Shown here: positions 27,204-36,785 of the stretch, piece by piece | How positions within the stretch are numbered: the first letter of the stretch is position 1 | Layout: every line of letters begins with the position of its first letter | NCBI GenBank assembly: GCA_900545335.1 | Contig: UQYP01000002.1 | Span: forward strand, 1-64,000 | Reading direction: 5' to 3' | Length of the DNA stretch: 64,000 nucleotides | Origin: an uncultured Sutterella sp. | GTDB taxonomy: Bacteria; Pseudomonadota; Gammaproteobacteria; Burkholderiales; Burkholderiaceae_F | The notes under the pieces: model-generated | The model's input: only the letters and a program-made list of their open reading frames with translations | Database searches by the model: none | Told to the model about the DNA's origin: nothing | Translations under genes and position numbers: made by a program

Positions 27204-27596
27204 ATGATCGGCAATTACAATTACGGCACCGGCCGTCGCAAGAGCTCCGTGGCCCGCGTCTTTATTAAGCGTGGTTCCGGCAAGATCGTGATCAACGGTC
27301 GTCCTTTGAATGAATACTTCCACCGTGAAACCGGCCGTATGGTCGTGATGCAACCGTTGGAACTCACCGAAAACGTTGAAACGTTTGACGTGATGGTCAA
27401 CGTGCGCGGCGGTGGTGAAACGGGTCAAGCCGGCGCTGTGCGTCACGGCATCACCCGTGCTTTGATTGACTACGACGAAGGCTTGAAGGCCCAGTTGTCC
27501 GCCGCGGGCTTCGTGACCCGTGACGCTCGCGAAGTCGAACGTAAGAAGGTCGGTCTTCGCAAGGCCCGTCGCCGTAAGCAATTCTCCAAGCGCTAA
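27204..27596 (+). CDS. rpsI: 30S ribosomal protein S9
   Basis: 130 aa. [19 protein letters not shown] lies at the N-terminus and the conserved basic tail [17 protein letters not shown], which reaches the P-site tRNA, is present. AAGGA precedes the start. Second gene of the L13-S9 operon. Confidence 0.97.
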   Translation: MIGNYNYGTGRRKSSVARVFIKRGSGKIVINGRPLNEYFHRETGRMVVMQPLELTENVETFDVMVNVRGGGETGQAGAVRHGITRALIDYDEGLKAQLSAAGFVTRDAREVERKKVGLRKARRRKQFSKR

Positions 27597-27617
27597 TCGT
27601 TTTTACGATTGCCGCTG

Positions 27618-27692
27618 CCGGTTCCCGCTTTTTATTTCAGCGGGAACGGCCCCGAAGAAGGCTCTCTTATTTCGGAGGGCCTTTTTTGTTAT
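27618..27692 (+). terminator. rplM-rpsI terminator region (two hairpins)
   Basis: GTTCCCGCT / AGCGGGAAC is immediately followed by GGCCCCGAA / TTCGGAGGGCC and TTTTTT, which is the actual rho-independent terminator. Confidence 0.85.
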
Positions 27693-27729
27693 GCGCTAAA
27701 ATGCCAAGACAACAATAAGGACGGAAGAA

Positions 27730-28620
27730 ATGTCACTCTTGGCTTTGGTGTTGGTGCTTACAGCAGCACTGGTGCACGCAACTTGGAATTACTATTTAAA
27801 AAAGGCCAATGCCACGCGGCCTTTTTGGTGGATTGTTTATATCATCACGGCAGTCATTACCGTTCCGGTACTCTTTCTCTGCGATCCCGACTCTCTTAAA
27901 AATATCACGCCCATTGGTTGGCTTGTCATTATCCTTTCTGCTCCCATTCATGTGATTTACGGCCAGGTCCTTCAGGTGGGCTACAAAAAGTCTGACTATT
28001 CCATTGTCTATCCGACAGCCAGAGGCACGGGACCATTGATTACTGTTTTGAGTGCCGTTTTGATTTTGGGTGACAGACCTTCTTTTTGGGGCTGGGTGGG
28101 CATTATTTTGATTTTGGGAGCGATTGTCTTATTGGCAATGCCTCAAAAGACAGACAAAAATACGCAGGAGCTGCGTATTAGGGCCGGAATTTTTTGGGGC
28201 GCTTTGACAGGCTGCTTTATCGCAGGTTACTCCTTTTGTGATGCCTGGGCCGTGCAGCAGACAACGGGCCTCACTCCCTTGAGTTTTTACTTTCCTTCGA
28301 TTGCCGTGCGAGCTTTAGTGTTTGCACCTTTTATTGTGATGCACGCTAATTGGAAAGAAGAGTCTAAAGAAATTCTGACAACGCCAAGATTACAGAAGGC
28401 GCTCGCTGTAGTGACAGTAGGCTCTCCTTTGGCTTATATCCTCGTTCTTTATGCGATGACGATGGCGCCTTTAGCTTATGTGGCACCCAGCAGGGAAGTC
28501 GGCATGATGATCGGAGTTGTCTTGGGCGGACTGCTTTTAAAAGAAAAACTCTCGGTTACAAGATTAACCGGTGTGATCGGGATGACGCTCGGAGTGATTT
28601 TAGTTGGACTGGAAGGTTAA
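27730..28620 (+). CDS. EamA/DMT-superfamily transporter
   Basis: A 296-aa inner-membrane protein with ten predicted membrane helices arranged as two EamA repeats (about 1-137 and 155-293). Features include HATWNYYLKKA near the N-terminus and the second-repeat ending LAYVAPSREVGMMIGVVLGGLLLKEKL. The drug/metabolite superfamily exports amino acids, metabolites or drugs; the substrate cannot be assigned. It starts at ATG after GGAAGAA. It stands alone between rpsI and the autotransporter 2 control region. Confidence 0.85.
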   Translation: MSLLALVLVLTAALVHATWNYYLKKANATRPFWWIVYIITAVITVPVLFLCDPDSLKNITPIGWLVIILSAPIHVIYGQVLQVGYKKSDYSIVYPTARGTGPLITVLSAVLILGDRPSFWGWVGIILILGAIVLLAMPQKTDKNTQELRIRAGIFWGALTGCFIAGYSFCDAWAVQQTTGLTPLSFYFPSIAVRALVFAPFIVMHANWKEESKEILTTPRLQKALAVVTVGSPLAYILVLYAMTMAPLAYVAPSREVGMMIGVVLGGLLLKEKLSVTRLTGVIGMTLGVILVGLEG

Positions 28621-28832
28621 GAATCGAAGTTTAATCCCGACAGTAAAGTGAGATTATTTTCAGATAGGTTTTGCCAGCAAATGGCAAAAATTCCCTTTTC
28701 TTGAATCAAATTTCAGTTGCTTTAATGCAACAAAGGGTTTTCCCTGAATACCCAAATTTTCATACAACTCTTTGAAAAATCAGCTCTATTATTTAAATAA
28801 CGATATAAATATATTGAGAACAATTGCCTTCA

Positions 28833-28860
28833 TTGATGATGATCAATACTTCGGGGGGGG
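28833..28860 (+). promoter_or_regulatory. FNR-type box followed by a G8 tract, upstream of the IS element
   Basis: TTGAT (28833-28837), four bases, ATCAA (28842-28846), then six bases and a G8 run (28853-28860) followed by CACA. This matches the arrangement upstream of autotransporter 1, except that the spacer from box to G run is 6 instead of 12 nt. The bases 28621-28832 are A+T-rich and hold nothing else I can name. The IS element begins 2 nt after the G run, so this region is now about 1.9 kb from the autotransporter it probably served. Confidence 0.65.
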
Positions 28861-29132
28861 CACATATAGCCCATGTTGTCAAGTGATAAATGCGTAACCA
28901 ATAAAAACTCTGGCACCGGTTCCCGGCAGCCATAAGGTTCATTCCAAACAAACGATTTTCTTTAACGGACGATTATTGACTTCGATCGACAAGTGCTCGT
29001 TAGCGTCCTGAAACATGCTCGGACAGGCGCACATCTGGATCTAGGCTTGATCACACTGCCCAAAGGACAGTTCCACTGTATCAGCCCCACTGACACATTG
29101 CCTTGCAAGGTCAGCCACTCACTTGATCTGGT

Positions 29133-29352
29133 CCGATTCCTGGCCCAAAGTCTGTGATCAGGCATCTCGGGCTCTCCGACGGAAGTCGGCTCCCACCCTG
29201 TCGAAGGCTCAGGAATCGGCCGAAGCACATCATAACACGTCTCGTCTTACTGACTAAATCTTTTGTCGGGGATCAAGTGACTGTGACCTACTCGGGCTTG
29301 CCCGGGCTCGTGGCCCCATCCCCCCCCCACCTCAGGCTCACAGTCCTTGATC
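29133..29352 (-). ncRNA. candidate IS110/IS1111 bridge RNA
   Basis: Two large stem-loops lie directly downstream of the transposase stop. Stem-loop A: GATCAAG 29271-29277 with 29346-29352, ACTGTGA 29280-29286 with 29338-29344, and CCT with AGG, about 17 bp. Stem-loop B: CCGATTCCTG 29133-29142 with 29210-29219, extended by GCC/GGC, and inside it a perfect CCGAC-GGAA-GTCGG hairpin (29176-29189). In the transposase-sense strand, loop A contains nine consecutive G. Established knowledge: IS110-family recombinases use a structured bridge RNA encoded in a non-coding end (the right end in IS1111 types), with target and donor loops. The boundaries and strand are inferences. Confidence 0.55.
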
Positions 29353-29359
29353 GGAGGAG

Positions 29360-30469
29360 TTACTTAAAAGCCAGATCTATCCGGAAATCTATATCCTTTT
29401 TCAACATGTGCCAGATACAACGAGCCAACTTGGCAGCAATCGATCGAATTGCCTTCGCACGTACCTGGCTTTTCTTAAATTGACGGTCATACTTTTTCTT
29501 AATCGCCGGATTGTGAAAAACCATCAGGTTAGCTAATTCCGTCATTGCCCAACTCAGGTATGCATTACCGTTTTTTCGATTGCCGTCGCCTTTCTTTTTG
29601 TCATTGGATAAGCGTACAGCCGGTGATAACCGGCAGTACGAAACAAAATCCTTTTCGGTACGGAATCGGTTGATATTGACGATTTCGGTTGCAATGATTG
29701 AGCCGAGAATAAACCCACAGCCTTTCATCGAGTACAGTCGTGGCAAATATCGATGACAGGTTAAGTAATTTTTGGCTTCCTGAGCTTCGATTTGTTTTTC
29801 CAATTGTAGAATTTGTAAACTCAGATGATGCATAGCCGTTAAATAATGACCGGCTTTTAAGCGAGTATTCTCATTATCAAAAATACTCACTAATTCTGTT
29901 AAGTCACCGTTACAGTATTGCTCGGCCATACGGTCAAGACGCTCAGTGGTGATCTTCATGTAGCGCTGATTATTGAATAAGTTCTTCAGTATCGTACGGT
30001 ATCGAGCCCGATCTTGGACGAGATCGACTTGTAACCGTACAAGGTCTCTGAAAGCACGGTCTTGTTTGGGGGTGATATCGGCGGCTTTTAATGCACCGAG
30101 TCTCATCTGATCAGCTAAAAACTCTGCATCAGTGATGTCATCAGAGAATTTCGTTTTGTTGTTTTTTACAGTGGTTGGATCAGCTAACTTTAAATGCCAT
30201 CCGTTGTCTTCAAATAGATCGGCGATGTTGTACCAGTTATAGGTAGATTCGACAGTAGCTTGATGCTGTGCACAACAGTAAGGTTTAAGGAAGAGCTGCA
30301 GTTCTTCCAATTCTGGACTTAAAGCAATCTTTTTGCGTTTAATAACTTTCTTAACGAGTTGTCCGGTTTGATTGGCTGCATTTTGTAAGACACAGATAAC
30401 AACGTTGTTTGAGTGCAAATCCATGCCAATGAAGTATGTAGGATTTAACGAAACTGTTGTACCATACAT
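29360..30469 (-). CDS. IS110-family transposase (DEDD/Ser recombinase)
   Basis: 369 aa. The N-terminal RuvC-like DEDD domain has D17 (YFIGMDLHS), E74 (ATVESTYNW) and D111/D114 (DITDAEF). A coiled segment lies at about 205-235. The C-terminal Tnp domain contains GSIIATEIVNINRFRTEKDF and the presumed catalytic serine S288 in VRLSNDKKK, followed by the GN-YLSWAM block. The protein appears intact and full length. GGAGG precedes the ATG (30469) at proper spacing. The upstream end (30470-30710) holds an AAAAGGCCT / AGGCCTTTT inverted repeat at 30470-30527. Confidence 0.93.
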   Translation of the reverse strand: MYGTTVSLNPTYFIGMDLHSNNVVICVLQNAANQTGQLVKKVIKRKKIALSPELEELQLFLKPYCCAQHQATVESTYNWYNIADLFEDNGWHLKLADPTTVKNNKTKFSDDITDAEFLADQMRLGALKAADITPKQDRAFRDLVRLQVDLVQDRARYRTILKNLFNNQRYMKITTERLDRMAEQYCNGDLTELVSIFDNENTRLKAGHYLTAMHHLSLQILQLEKQIEAQEAKNYLTCHRYLPRLYSMKGCGFILGSIIATEIVNINRFRTEKDFVSYCRLSPAVRLSNDKKKGDGNRKNGNAYLSWAMTELANLMVFHNPAIKKKYDRQFKKSQVRAKAIRSIAAKLARCIWHMLKKDIDFRIDLAFK

Positions 30470-30793
30470 AAAAGGCCTCCGATTCTAGAGTTTTGGGTAT
30501 ACCTCCAGTTTATCGAGTAGGCCTTTTTTCGTATCTGATTTTTTTGATGACGTAACCCATCAGCTACTGCAGCAGAGTTATCCACGATTTTTCGCAGCGC
30601 TCATCCTCAATAATGGGCCGTAGCAAGAAAAATGGTGGGTAACTCGTCAAATGTCTTTCGCTTTTTCTTCCCTATCCAAAGTGCCACTCAATAACCCTTG
30701 GGGCTATATGAGTATCGGGCAGAGTAGCCTAGAGGCCATCCGAACGCACTGTCCGGAGAGTTTTTCTTGTTTGTTAACCTCATAGGTCTCACA

Positions 30794-33700
30794 ATGAATA
30801 AAGCATTCAAAGTTCTTTGGAATCAGGTAAGAGGTTCTTACGTCGTGGCCTCTGAAGCTCAGGTAACGCATGGTAAACCTGGTAAAGCAGTTAAGACGAT
30901 TGTGGCAGCAGCTGTGGCCGGTTTGATGGCTGTGGGTGTCTCGGCTCAGGCTCGAGAAATTAGTTATGGCACCATAAAAAGCGAAGGTAGCACCAAGTTT
31001 ATTTCCGGTGCAGGCGATACATTGGAAATTAAAACAAATGGTGATTTAACCGAAGTTATTGATGCAATACTTAAAAAAGATCCTAATGAAATTTTAGGTG
31101 CTCTTGGGGTTGATGACACAGAAAAAGAAGTAACCCTGGTTGGATTGGCCGGTGGACAGAATTACTGGGATGCTGGTCTGGGAGAGGTAACCCAACAAAT
31201 AAAAGATGGAAATTTGACATTTATAACTCAACTAGTTGGAAATAAACTGGGGATTGAAGCATTAAACCAGAAAATCGGTAATGTATCCGAGCAATTTTTG
31301 GTGCATGGAGCTACTGAAAAAGTTAATGGTTCAACAAAAATTATTATTGGTGGAGAAAAAACAAACCCACTCTTGATCGCAACTACAGCTGGTGATCGTG
31401 TAATTGGTACAGGGTTACGCGGGAATATCGGAGAGGATGTGCAATTTGGACTTTCTTCTCCCAGTCATGATCTTACCCGTGTTGGGAGCACAGATTTAGA
31501 AATGAAGTCTGGTAATAGTCTGATGACTCTTGGAGGTAGTTCAGCTATTAACATTGGTGGGTTATCGGTAGATATGAGTGTAGATATCCTTGTGCCAGTC
31601 GACATAAGTTTAACGGCAGACTCAAGTTTCACTAATGTTAAGCTCGATGGATCGACAAACATTACGATTAGTGAGAGCTCAACTAATGTCGGACTGTTTG
31701 GTGGCGGCTCCGCCATTGCTTTAGGTGGTACAGCAAATTCTACGGTTACCCAAGGCAGTAACGTAACGATCAATACCAATGTTGATGGAAGCGGCTACGA
31801 AGGTGTTACGGTCGGTTTGTTCGGTGGTGGTTTATCTGCCAGTATGATGAATGGTGAATCTCATTCAGTAGTGAACGGACAAAGCACTATCACTATTGAT
31901 AAAGGTTTAGTGGTGGCAACAGTTGGCGGCGGTATCTCTGCTGTAACGGATCCCAATGGAATTTTGTCTGCAGCTGGCATCCAAAGTGATTTAATCAATA
32001 CTGTATTAGGCGAAAATGGAGTAGCCGGTGGTTCTGCCGATGTTCAGATGGACAATGTCACCATTGAAGTCGGTGCCGATGCAACAACCATTATGTTGAT
32101 GGGCGGCAATATGGCTTTGGCTGCCGGCGGCGATTCTAAGACCCATTCTAACGCTACGGCTCATACGAATTTTGTTCAGACAACTCTTAACGGTCCCGAG
32201 TTAGGGAAGTTCACTGATACCGATAAAAGCAACTTGGTTTCCGGTGCCACGAACGCTATGGCTTTAGCTAAAGATTTGCTTAGCGGTGGAATTTCTGAAA
32301 ATTTCTACACATCTTTGCGTACGATTATTGAAGAAGCCAATGTTCCCGGTGCTCACGTCGCAAACCTCGGTGCCGGTTTAGCTGTTGCTTATACCACCTA
32401 TCAGAATGGTCAGGATGAAAAAGCTGTGACAGCTGACTCCTCAGTCGGCACAGCAAAAATGTTCATTAACGGCGGCTATAACGTCGGTAATTTAGGCGGC
32501 GGTATTGCTGTCGGTGTCGGAGCTGCTGAGACCGGAGAGGGTCAAGTTTGGGCTCATGCCGACACAGAGAATACTCTTATTGAAATCAGCGGTGGTGAAA
32601 ATATTCTCACAGCTGCCGGTGGTTTGAGTTTTGCAACAGTTCATTTAACTCAAGAGCAGCAAGACGCAGGTGTTACCGGTATCAACAACAAAGTCCAGGC
32701 ACAGGCCAATGTGACCGGTCTGGCTCAAATTAATATGAAAGGTGGTTCTGCTGACGGTCTTTTTGGCGGCGGTATTGCAATTGACGATACGGCTACCAGT
32801 ACAGTCAACGCAAGAGCTAATGTTACTAACAGCCTCATCAACGTTACCGGTGGTGATGTCAATAAAGCTAACTTAGGAGCACTTTACGAACTTGTTGACC
32901 AAGAAGGTGGTGCAGAAGAAGACTTGTGGGGTAAGTTTGATCCTGAAGAAGGGATTAAAGAAACCATTAGTCTGATTGAAGACAATTCTGTTGCTATTTT
33001 GGGCGGTGGCTTTGCAACCGGCGGTGGTGCAGAGGCTAATGTAGATACTGTCGCAATTAACTTAGAAGGCGGCAAGGTAACGGGTAATGTCTTTGCAGGC
33101 GGCGCTGCCACCATGGCCGGAAAAACCCATGTCGAAAACGCTACGATTTCTGTCAATGGATCTGAAGTTAACGGCAACATCTATGCCGGCGGCTTAGCTG
33201 GAAGCGAGCGCAACGGTACAGCCGGTATTTATAATGCTCCGAGCTCAACGGTTAAATCCACTACCATTCAGTTAGTTGATGGTGCAGTTAAGGGCAACAT
33301 TTATGCTGAAGGCTTCATTCATGAAGCTTTAGGCAACGAAACCGCTGTTTCAACAGTTCAAAATGTTTCCGTTGAACTGTATCGTGACGGCGTCTTCCAG
33401 GGAACTTTAATTGACGGCTCCGGTGCTGAAAACTCTTCTGAATTGAAGTTCTTTGCAGATACATTTGACTTGAGCGATCAGGAAGTTATCGGCTTTGATG
33501 CGATCAGATCCAACGGCGCAACTGTTAAAGGCTTGAAATACAGCTTCGGTGAAGATACGCACACAACCGTTGTAACGGGCGGCGTGATTGATTTTGCAGG
33601 CATTGGGTATCGAGCCGGTGATACGTTGGTCATTGGTGAAGATCAAACTGCCGGCGTTGCCTCAATTGACACCGCTAATTTATTCGGTCAACCGGAAACA

Positions 33701-35185
33701 GCAAGAGCACCCTCTATTCCCTTTACGATTGACGTCAATAAGGGCTTGATGAGCTTAAATGCTGATTCTGAAACGGCATTGGCTAGCTTGCCGCTTGCTT
33801 CCGCAGAAGCCGCTCTTTATGTTACGGGTCAAGTAGATTTAAGTGGTCATACGGTTACAGTGGGTGACGTTGAAGCTCCGGCTGCAGGCCTTTACTTGGG
33901 TGCTGACGGTTTACTCATCGCTGATGCTGCAGCGAAATCTGAAGTGAAGGGTGAAGCTGATACGGCTAAGGGTAAGATCCACTTCACGGGCGTTGCTGAA
34001 GACGGCGCTCAAGTGACCGTAGCAGCTGCTGATGAAACAGCCATAAGCGTTGATAACGTTCTCTATAAGGTTGTGAAGAACGAGAATGTCTACACCTTCG
34101 CTCAACGCCAGGGTAAAGAACTGCGTTCTGTCGGCTTGGATGACTTCGACGATCCCGACTTCTTAGCCGACCTTCACAATCATGACAATGACGGTGCCCG
34201 CTTTGTCGAAGAGTTCCTCGATGAACGCAATACCGGCGTCACGAACGCTAACCGCAGCCAGCAATTAAATGCTGCTGTGAACCTGGCAACGGCTGCCGGT
34301 GTGCAAACCGCTGCAATCGATAGCGCCACGATCGGAATGGATGCTGCCAACAAACGTGCTTCTATGATCCACGAATTTGAAGAAGGCGGTGTGCTCTTTG
34401 CTGAAGCCTCCGGCCGTCGCACGGAAATGGGCGGCAGCGCCGACTTCGGTGAAATCAAGGCTGAATTGGGCGGCGTTGTGGTCGGCGGTGAATACACGAC
34501 CGGCGACTGGACGTTCGGCGCTTTGGCTAACGTCGGTACGGGCTCTGTGAAGGGCTTGGGTCATAACGACGGCGTTGAAAACGATGTCGACTACTATGGT
34601 GCTCAAGCTTATGCCGCTAAGCGCTTCGGTCAATTTAACGTTGTGGGTCAATTGGGTTACTTGGCTACGAGTAACGAAATTTCTCACTCCACGGTGGCAT
34701 TGAATAAGGCCGATGTGGACGCTGATGTCATCATGGCCGGTGTTCGCGGTGAAATGCGCTTTGACCTCACGGAAAATACGCGCTTAGTGCCTTATGTCGG
34801 CTTTAACTACTTGCGTGTGGGTACTGACGGTTACACCACGAGCCAAGGCGTGAAGGTCGACAGCGTTGATCAGAACCTCTTTACGGTTCCGGTTGGCGTG
34901 AAGTACGCAGGCGACATGCAAACGGCTTCCGGCTGGGCCTGGACGCCTTCTTTGGATATCGGCTACGTAGCAGCCTTCAGCGATTGTGACGTTGATGCCA
35001 AGACCCATGTGGGTGCTGTCGGCAGTACCACGATGGATGTTTGGGCTGAAAGCGTCGTTCGCTCGTCGATCGGCTTAAAGGCTCAAAAGGATAATTTCGG
35101 AATTGGTGTTGAAGCTGGCGGCGTTGTGGGCTCTCAAGACACGACCGGTCTCTTCGGCCAAATCCGTGTGGATTATCGCTTCTAA
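30794..35185 (+). CDS. large autotransporter with extended signal peptide
   Basis: About 1463 aa. The start MNKAFKVLWNQVRGSYVVASE is the ESPR signature of large type V secretion proteins, followed by a hydrophobic core (IVAAAVAGLMAVGVSAQA). This fixes the ATG at 30794 rather than the in-frame TTG at 30767; AGGT lies just upstream. The passenger (about 60-1150) has many repeats of the type GGGxA / GLFGGGxAxx with strand pairs, as in beta-helical adhesins. The last ~270 residues (from FAEASGRRTEMGGSADFGE to IRVDYRF) form the autotransporter barrel. A terminator follows. The natural upstream control region appears separated from the gene by the IS element. The 300-bp gap 30470-30793 contains the IS end and a short leader. 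Confidence 0.9.
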   Translation: MNKAFKVLWNQVRGSYVVASEAQVTHGKPGKAVKTIVAAAVAGLMAVGVSAQAREISYGTIKSEGSTKFISGAGDTLEIKTNGDLTEVIDAILKKDPNEILGALGVDDTEKEVTLVGLAGGQNYWDAGLGEVTQQIKDGNLTFITQLVGNKLGIEALNQKIGNVSEQFLVHGATEKVNGSTKIIIGGEKTNPLLIATTAGDRVIGTGLRGNIGEDVQFGLSSPSHDLTRVGSTDLEMKSGNSLMTLGGSSAINIGGLSVDMSVDILVPVDISLTADSSFTNVKLDGSTNITISESSTNVGLFGGGSAIALGGTANSTVTQGSNVTINTNVDGSGYEGVTVGLFGGGLSASMMNGESHSVVNGQSTITIDKGLVVATVGGGISAVTDPNGILSAAGIQSDLINTVLGENGVAGGSADVQMDNVTIEVGADATTIMLMGGNMALAAGGDSKTHSNATAHTNFVQTTLNGPELGKFTDTDKSNLVSGATNAMALAKDLLSGGISENFYTSLRTIIEEANVPGAHVANLGAGLAVAYTTYQNGQDEKAVTADSSVGTAKMFINGGYNVGNLGGGIAVGVGAAETGEGQVWAHADTENTLIEISGGENILTAAGGLSFATVHLTQEQQDAGVTGINNKVQAQANVTGLAQINMKGGSADGLFGGGIAIDDTATSTVNARANVTNSLINVTGGDVNKANLGALYELVDQEGGAEEDLWGKFDPEEGIKETISLIEDNSVAILGGGFATGGGAEANVDTVAINLEGGKVTGNVFAGGAATMAGKTHVENATISVNGSEVNGNIYAGGLAGSERNGTAGIYNAPSSTVKSTTIQLVDGAVKGNIYAEGFIHEALGNETAVSTVQNVSVELYRDGVFQGTLIDGSGAENSSELKFFADTFDLSDQEVIGFDAIRSNGATVKGLKYSFGEDTHTTVVTGGVIDFAGIGYRAGDTLVIGEDQTAGVASIDTANLFGQPETARAPSIPFTIDVNKGLMSLNADSETALASLPLASAEAALYVTGQVDLSGHTVTVGDVEAPAAGLYLGADGLLIADAAAKSEVKGEADTAKGKIHFTGVAEDGAQVTVAAADETAISVDNVLYKVVKNENVYTFAQRQGKELRSVGLDDFDDPDFLADLHNHDNDGARFVEEFLDERNTGVTNANRSQQLNAAVNLATAAGVQTAAIDSATIGMDAANKRASMIHEFEEGGVLFAEASGRRTEMGGSADFGEIKAELGGVVVGGEYTTGDWTFGALANVGTGSVKGLGHNDGVENDVDYYGAQAYAAKRFGQFNVVGQLGYLATSNEISHSTVALNKADVDADVIMAGVRGEMRFDLTENTRLVPYVGFNYLRVGTDGYTTSQGVKVDSVDQNLFTVPVGVKYAGDMQTASGWAWTPSLDIGYVAAFSDCDVDAKTHVGAVGSTTMDVWAESVVRSSIGLKAQKDNFGIGVEAGGVVGSQDTTGLFGQIRVDYRF

Positions 35186-35218
35186 TCGTTAGCTTTCTTC
35201 CTCCGTAGGAAGCAGCGA

Positions 35219-35256
35219 TAGAGGGTGGGTTCTTCGGGATCCGCCCTCTTTTTGAA
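35219..35256 (+). terminator. terminator of autotransporter 2
   Basis: AGAGGGTGG... / ..CCGCCCTCT hairpin around a TTCG loop, then TTTTT. Confidence 0.8.
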
Positions 35257-35271
35257 ATGACCTTTTGTCGA

Positions 35272-35299
35272 TTGTCAACCTCGAAAAAGAACGTATAAT
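35272..35299 (+). promoter_or_regulatory. erpA promoter
   Basis: TTGTCA (-35, 35272-35277), 16-nt spacer, TATAAT (-10, 35294-35299), a near-consensus sigma-70 promoter about 30 nt before the start codon. Confidence 0.75.
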
Positions 35300-35331
35300 C
35301 AACTCGTTTTTGATGGATGGAAGAAAATACC

Positions 35332-35688
35332 ATGGAAGAAAATCAAACGAACCTGGCTCCCGAACCGATTCACTTTACGGATGCGGCGGTGGCTAAGGTC
35401 AAGAGCCTGATTGAAGAAGAAGGTAACGATAAGTTGAAGCTTCGCGTCTTTGTGCAAGGCGGAGGCTGCGCAGGCTTTCAATACGGTTTTCAGTTTGATG
35501 AAAACGAAAACGAAGACGATGCCAAGATGGTTAAAGACGGTGTCACTCTTTTAATTGACTCGTTAAGCTACCAATATTTGGTCGGCGCAGAAATCGACTT
35601 TAAGGAAGATTTAACCGGTGCTCAATTTGTAATCCGCAACCCCAACGCGGTGACCACCTGCGGCTGCGGATCGTCCTTTTCTGTTTAG
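35332..35688 (+). CDS. erpA: iron-sulfur cluster insertion protein ErpA
   Basis: An A-type Fe-S carrier of 118 aa from the ATG at 35332 (an in-frame ATG at 35317 would add five residues). The HesB-like core has the three conserved cysteines in [16 protein letters not shown] and [11 protein letters not shown]. It delivers clusters to apoproteins, including isoprenoid-synthesis enzymes in E. coli. Single gene; its end overlaps the end of convergent anmK by 4 bp. Confidence 0.92.
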   Translation: MEENQTNLAPEPIHFTDAAVAKVKSLIEEEGNDKLKLRVFVQGGGCAGFQYGFQFDENENEDDAKMVKDGVTLLIDSLSYQYLVGAEIDFKEDLTGAQFVIRNPNAVTTCGCGSSFSV

Positions 35689-36782
35689 TGGGCAGGGTAG
35701 AGCGCACCTAAGATGCGCTCGCCTCGAGCTCGCGTGACAGCCGGGAGATTCCCGGCTTTTTTATTGACAAAGCGAAACGCAAGCCAGGCAAAAGCCATCG
35801 ATTCCACGTGCATGGGATCAACGCCCAAGCGCGCAGTGGAACTCACACGATAATGCCCCTTTTCGAGTTCCTGCATCAAAAGGGGGTTAAGCGCGCCGCC
35901 TCCGCAGACAAAAAGCTCTTCTGTCTGAGGCTGCGTTTTATCAATCGCGTCCAGTATTCCTCGTACAGTAAGCCTTACAAGCGTTCTTTGTACGTCCTGA
36001 GGCGCTAAGTCAGTGAGAAGGGGATAGCGCTCGAAAAGCCACTTTTCGTTGAAGTATTCCCGTCCCGTGCTCTTAGGAGGCTTTCTTGAAAAATAAGGAT
36101 CGGCAAGCAGCGCTTCTAACAATTCAGGAATCACTTTTCCTTTCATTGCCCAGCGGCCGTTTTCATCAAAAAGAAGGCCGCAGTGTTTCTGCACCCAGAT
36201 ATCCATAAGGGTGTTGCCCGGACCGCAATCAAAGCCCAAAATGTCTTTTCCGTTTAAAAGCGTGATATTGGCGATGCCTCCGATATTAACGATGGCGCGG
36301 GGAGCGTCGCCTGAAAAAACACAAGCATGAAAGGCGGGCACTAGAGGGGCGCCTTCGCCGCCTGCGGCCATATCGCGGCTTCTGAAGTCTGCAATCACAT
36401 CAATACCGGTTAATTCAGCCAAAAGAGCAGGGTGATTGAGCTGCACGGTAAAGCCGGAGTCAGGGCAATGGCGGATCGTCTGACCGTGCACACCGATGGC
36501 GTTGACCTCATCGGCAGAAAGATTCATCTGAGTAAGAAGCTTATCAACAACCTTTGCATAAAAATGCGCAAGCTGAATGGCGGTGCGCCCGCAGCGATTG
36601 ATTTCATCTTCGCCTGAGCTCAGAAGCGATAAAAGCGCTTTTCTGAGCGAGACAGAATAGGGCAGGTGGGCGTGGGACAAAAATTGAACATCGTTGCCTT
36701 TAAACCGGCAAGCCACAGCATCGGCTCCGTCCAGACTTGTGCCGGACATGACACCGATGAAAATATCGGAAGACTTTTGCAT
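35685..36782 (-). CDS. anmK: anhydro-N-acetylmuramic acid kinase
   Basis: A 365-aa ASKHA-fold sugar kinase. The N-terminal [16 protein letters not shown] is the AnmK signature, followed by [24 protein letters not shown] and the phosphate block [13 protein letters not shown]. It phosphorylates and opens 1,6-anhydro-MurNAc to MurNAc-6-P in cell-wall recycling. It lies 3 nt downstream of the M23 peptidase gene on the same strand, a conserved pairing that links wall hydrolysis with recycling. Confidence 0.95.
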   Translation of the reverse strand: MQKSSDIFIGVMSGTSLDGADAVACRFKGNDVQFLSHAHLPYSVSLRKALLSLLSSGEDEINRCGRTAIQLAHFYAKVVDKLLTQMNLSADEVNAIGVHGQTIRHCPDSGFTVQLNHPALLAELTGIDVIADFRSRDMAAGGEGAPLVPAFHACVFSGDAPRAIVNIGGIANITLLNGKDILGFDCGPGNTLMDIWVQKHCGLLFDENGRWAMKGKVIPELLEALLADPYFSRKPPKSTGREYFNEKWLFERYPLLTDLAPQDVQRTLVRLTVRGILDAIDKTQPQTEELFVCGGGALNPLLMQELEKGHYRVSSTARLGVDPMHVESMAFAWLAFRFVNKKAGNLPAVTRARGERILGALYPAH

Positions 36783-36785
36783 AGC

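Larger units (their letters stand above)
28863..30716 (-). mobile_element. IS110-family (IS1111-type) insertion sequence, about 1.85 kb
   Basis: A 10-bp inverted repeat CATATAGCCC (28863-28872) / GGGCTATATG (30701-30710) brackets the transposase gene and its non-coding ends. A direct repeat GGGCA lies at 28858-28862 and again at 30717-30721. The inverted repeat touches it on the low-coordinate side and is 6 bp away on the other, the asymmetric subterminal arrangement known for the IS1111 group. The downstream (right) end is unusually long at about 500 bp and contains two large stem-loops. The exact ends are inferred from these repeats only. Confidence 0.7.

Noticed and set aside
28962..29228. 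Reading frames on both strands inside the non-coding end of the IS element.
   Set aside because: They cover the stem-loops, have no ribosome binding sites and no recognisable protein; RNA structure explains the region better.
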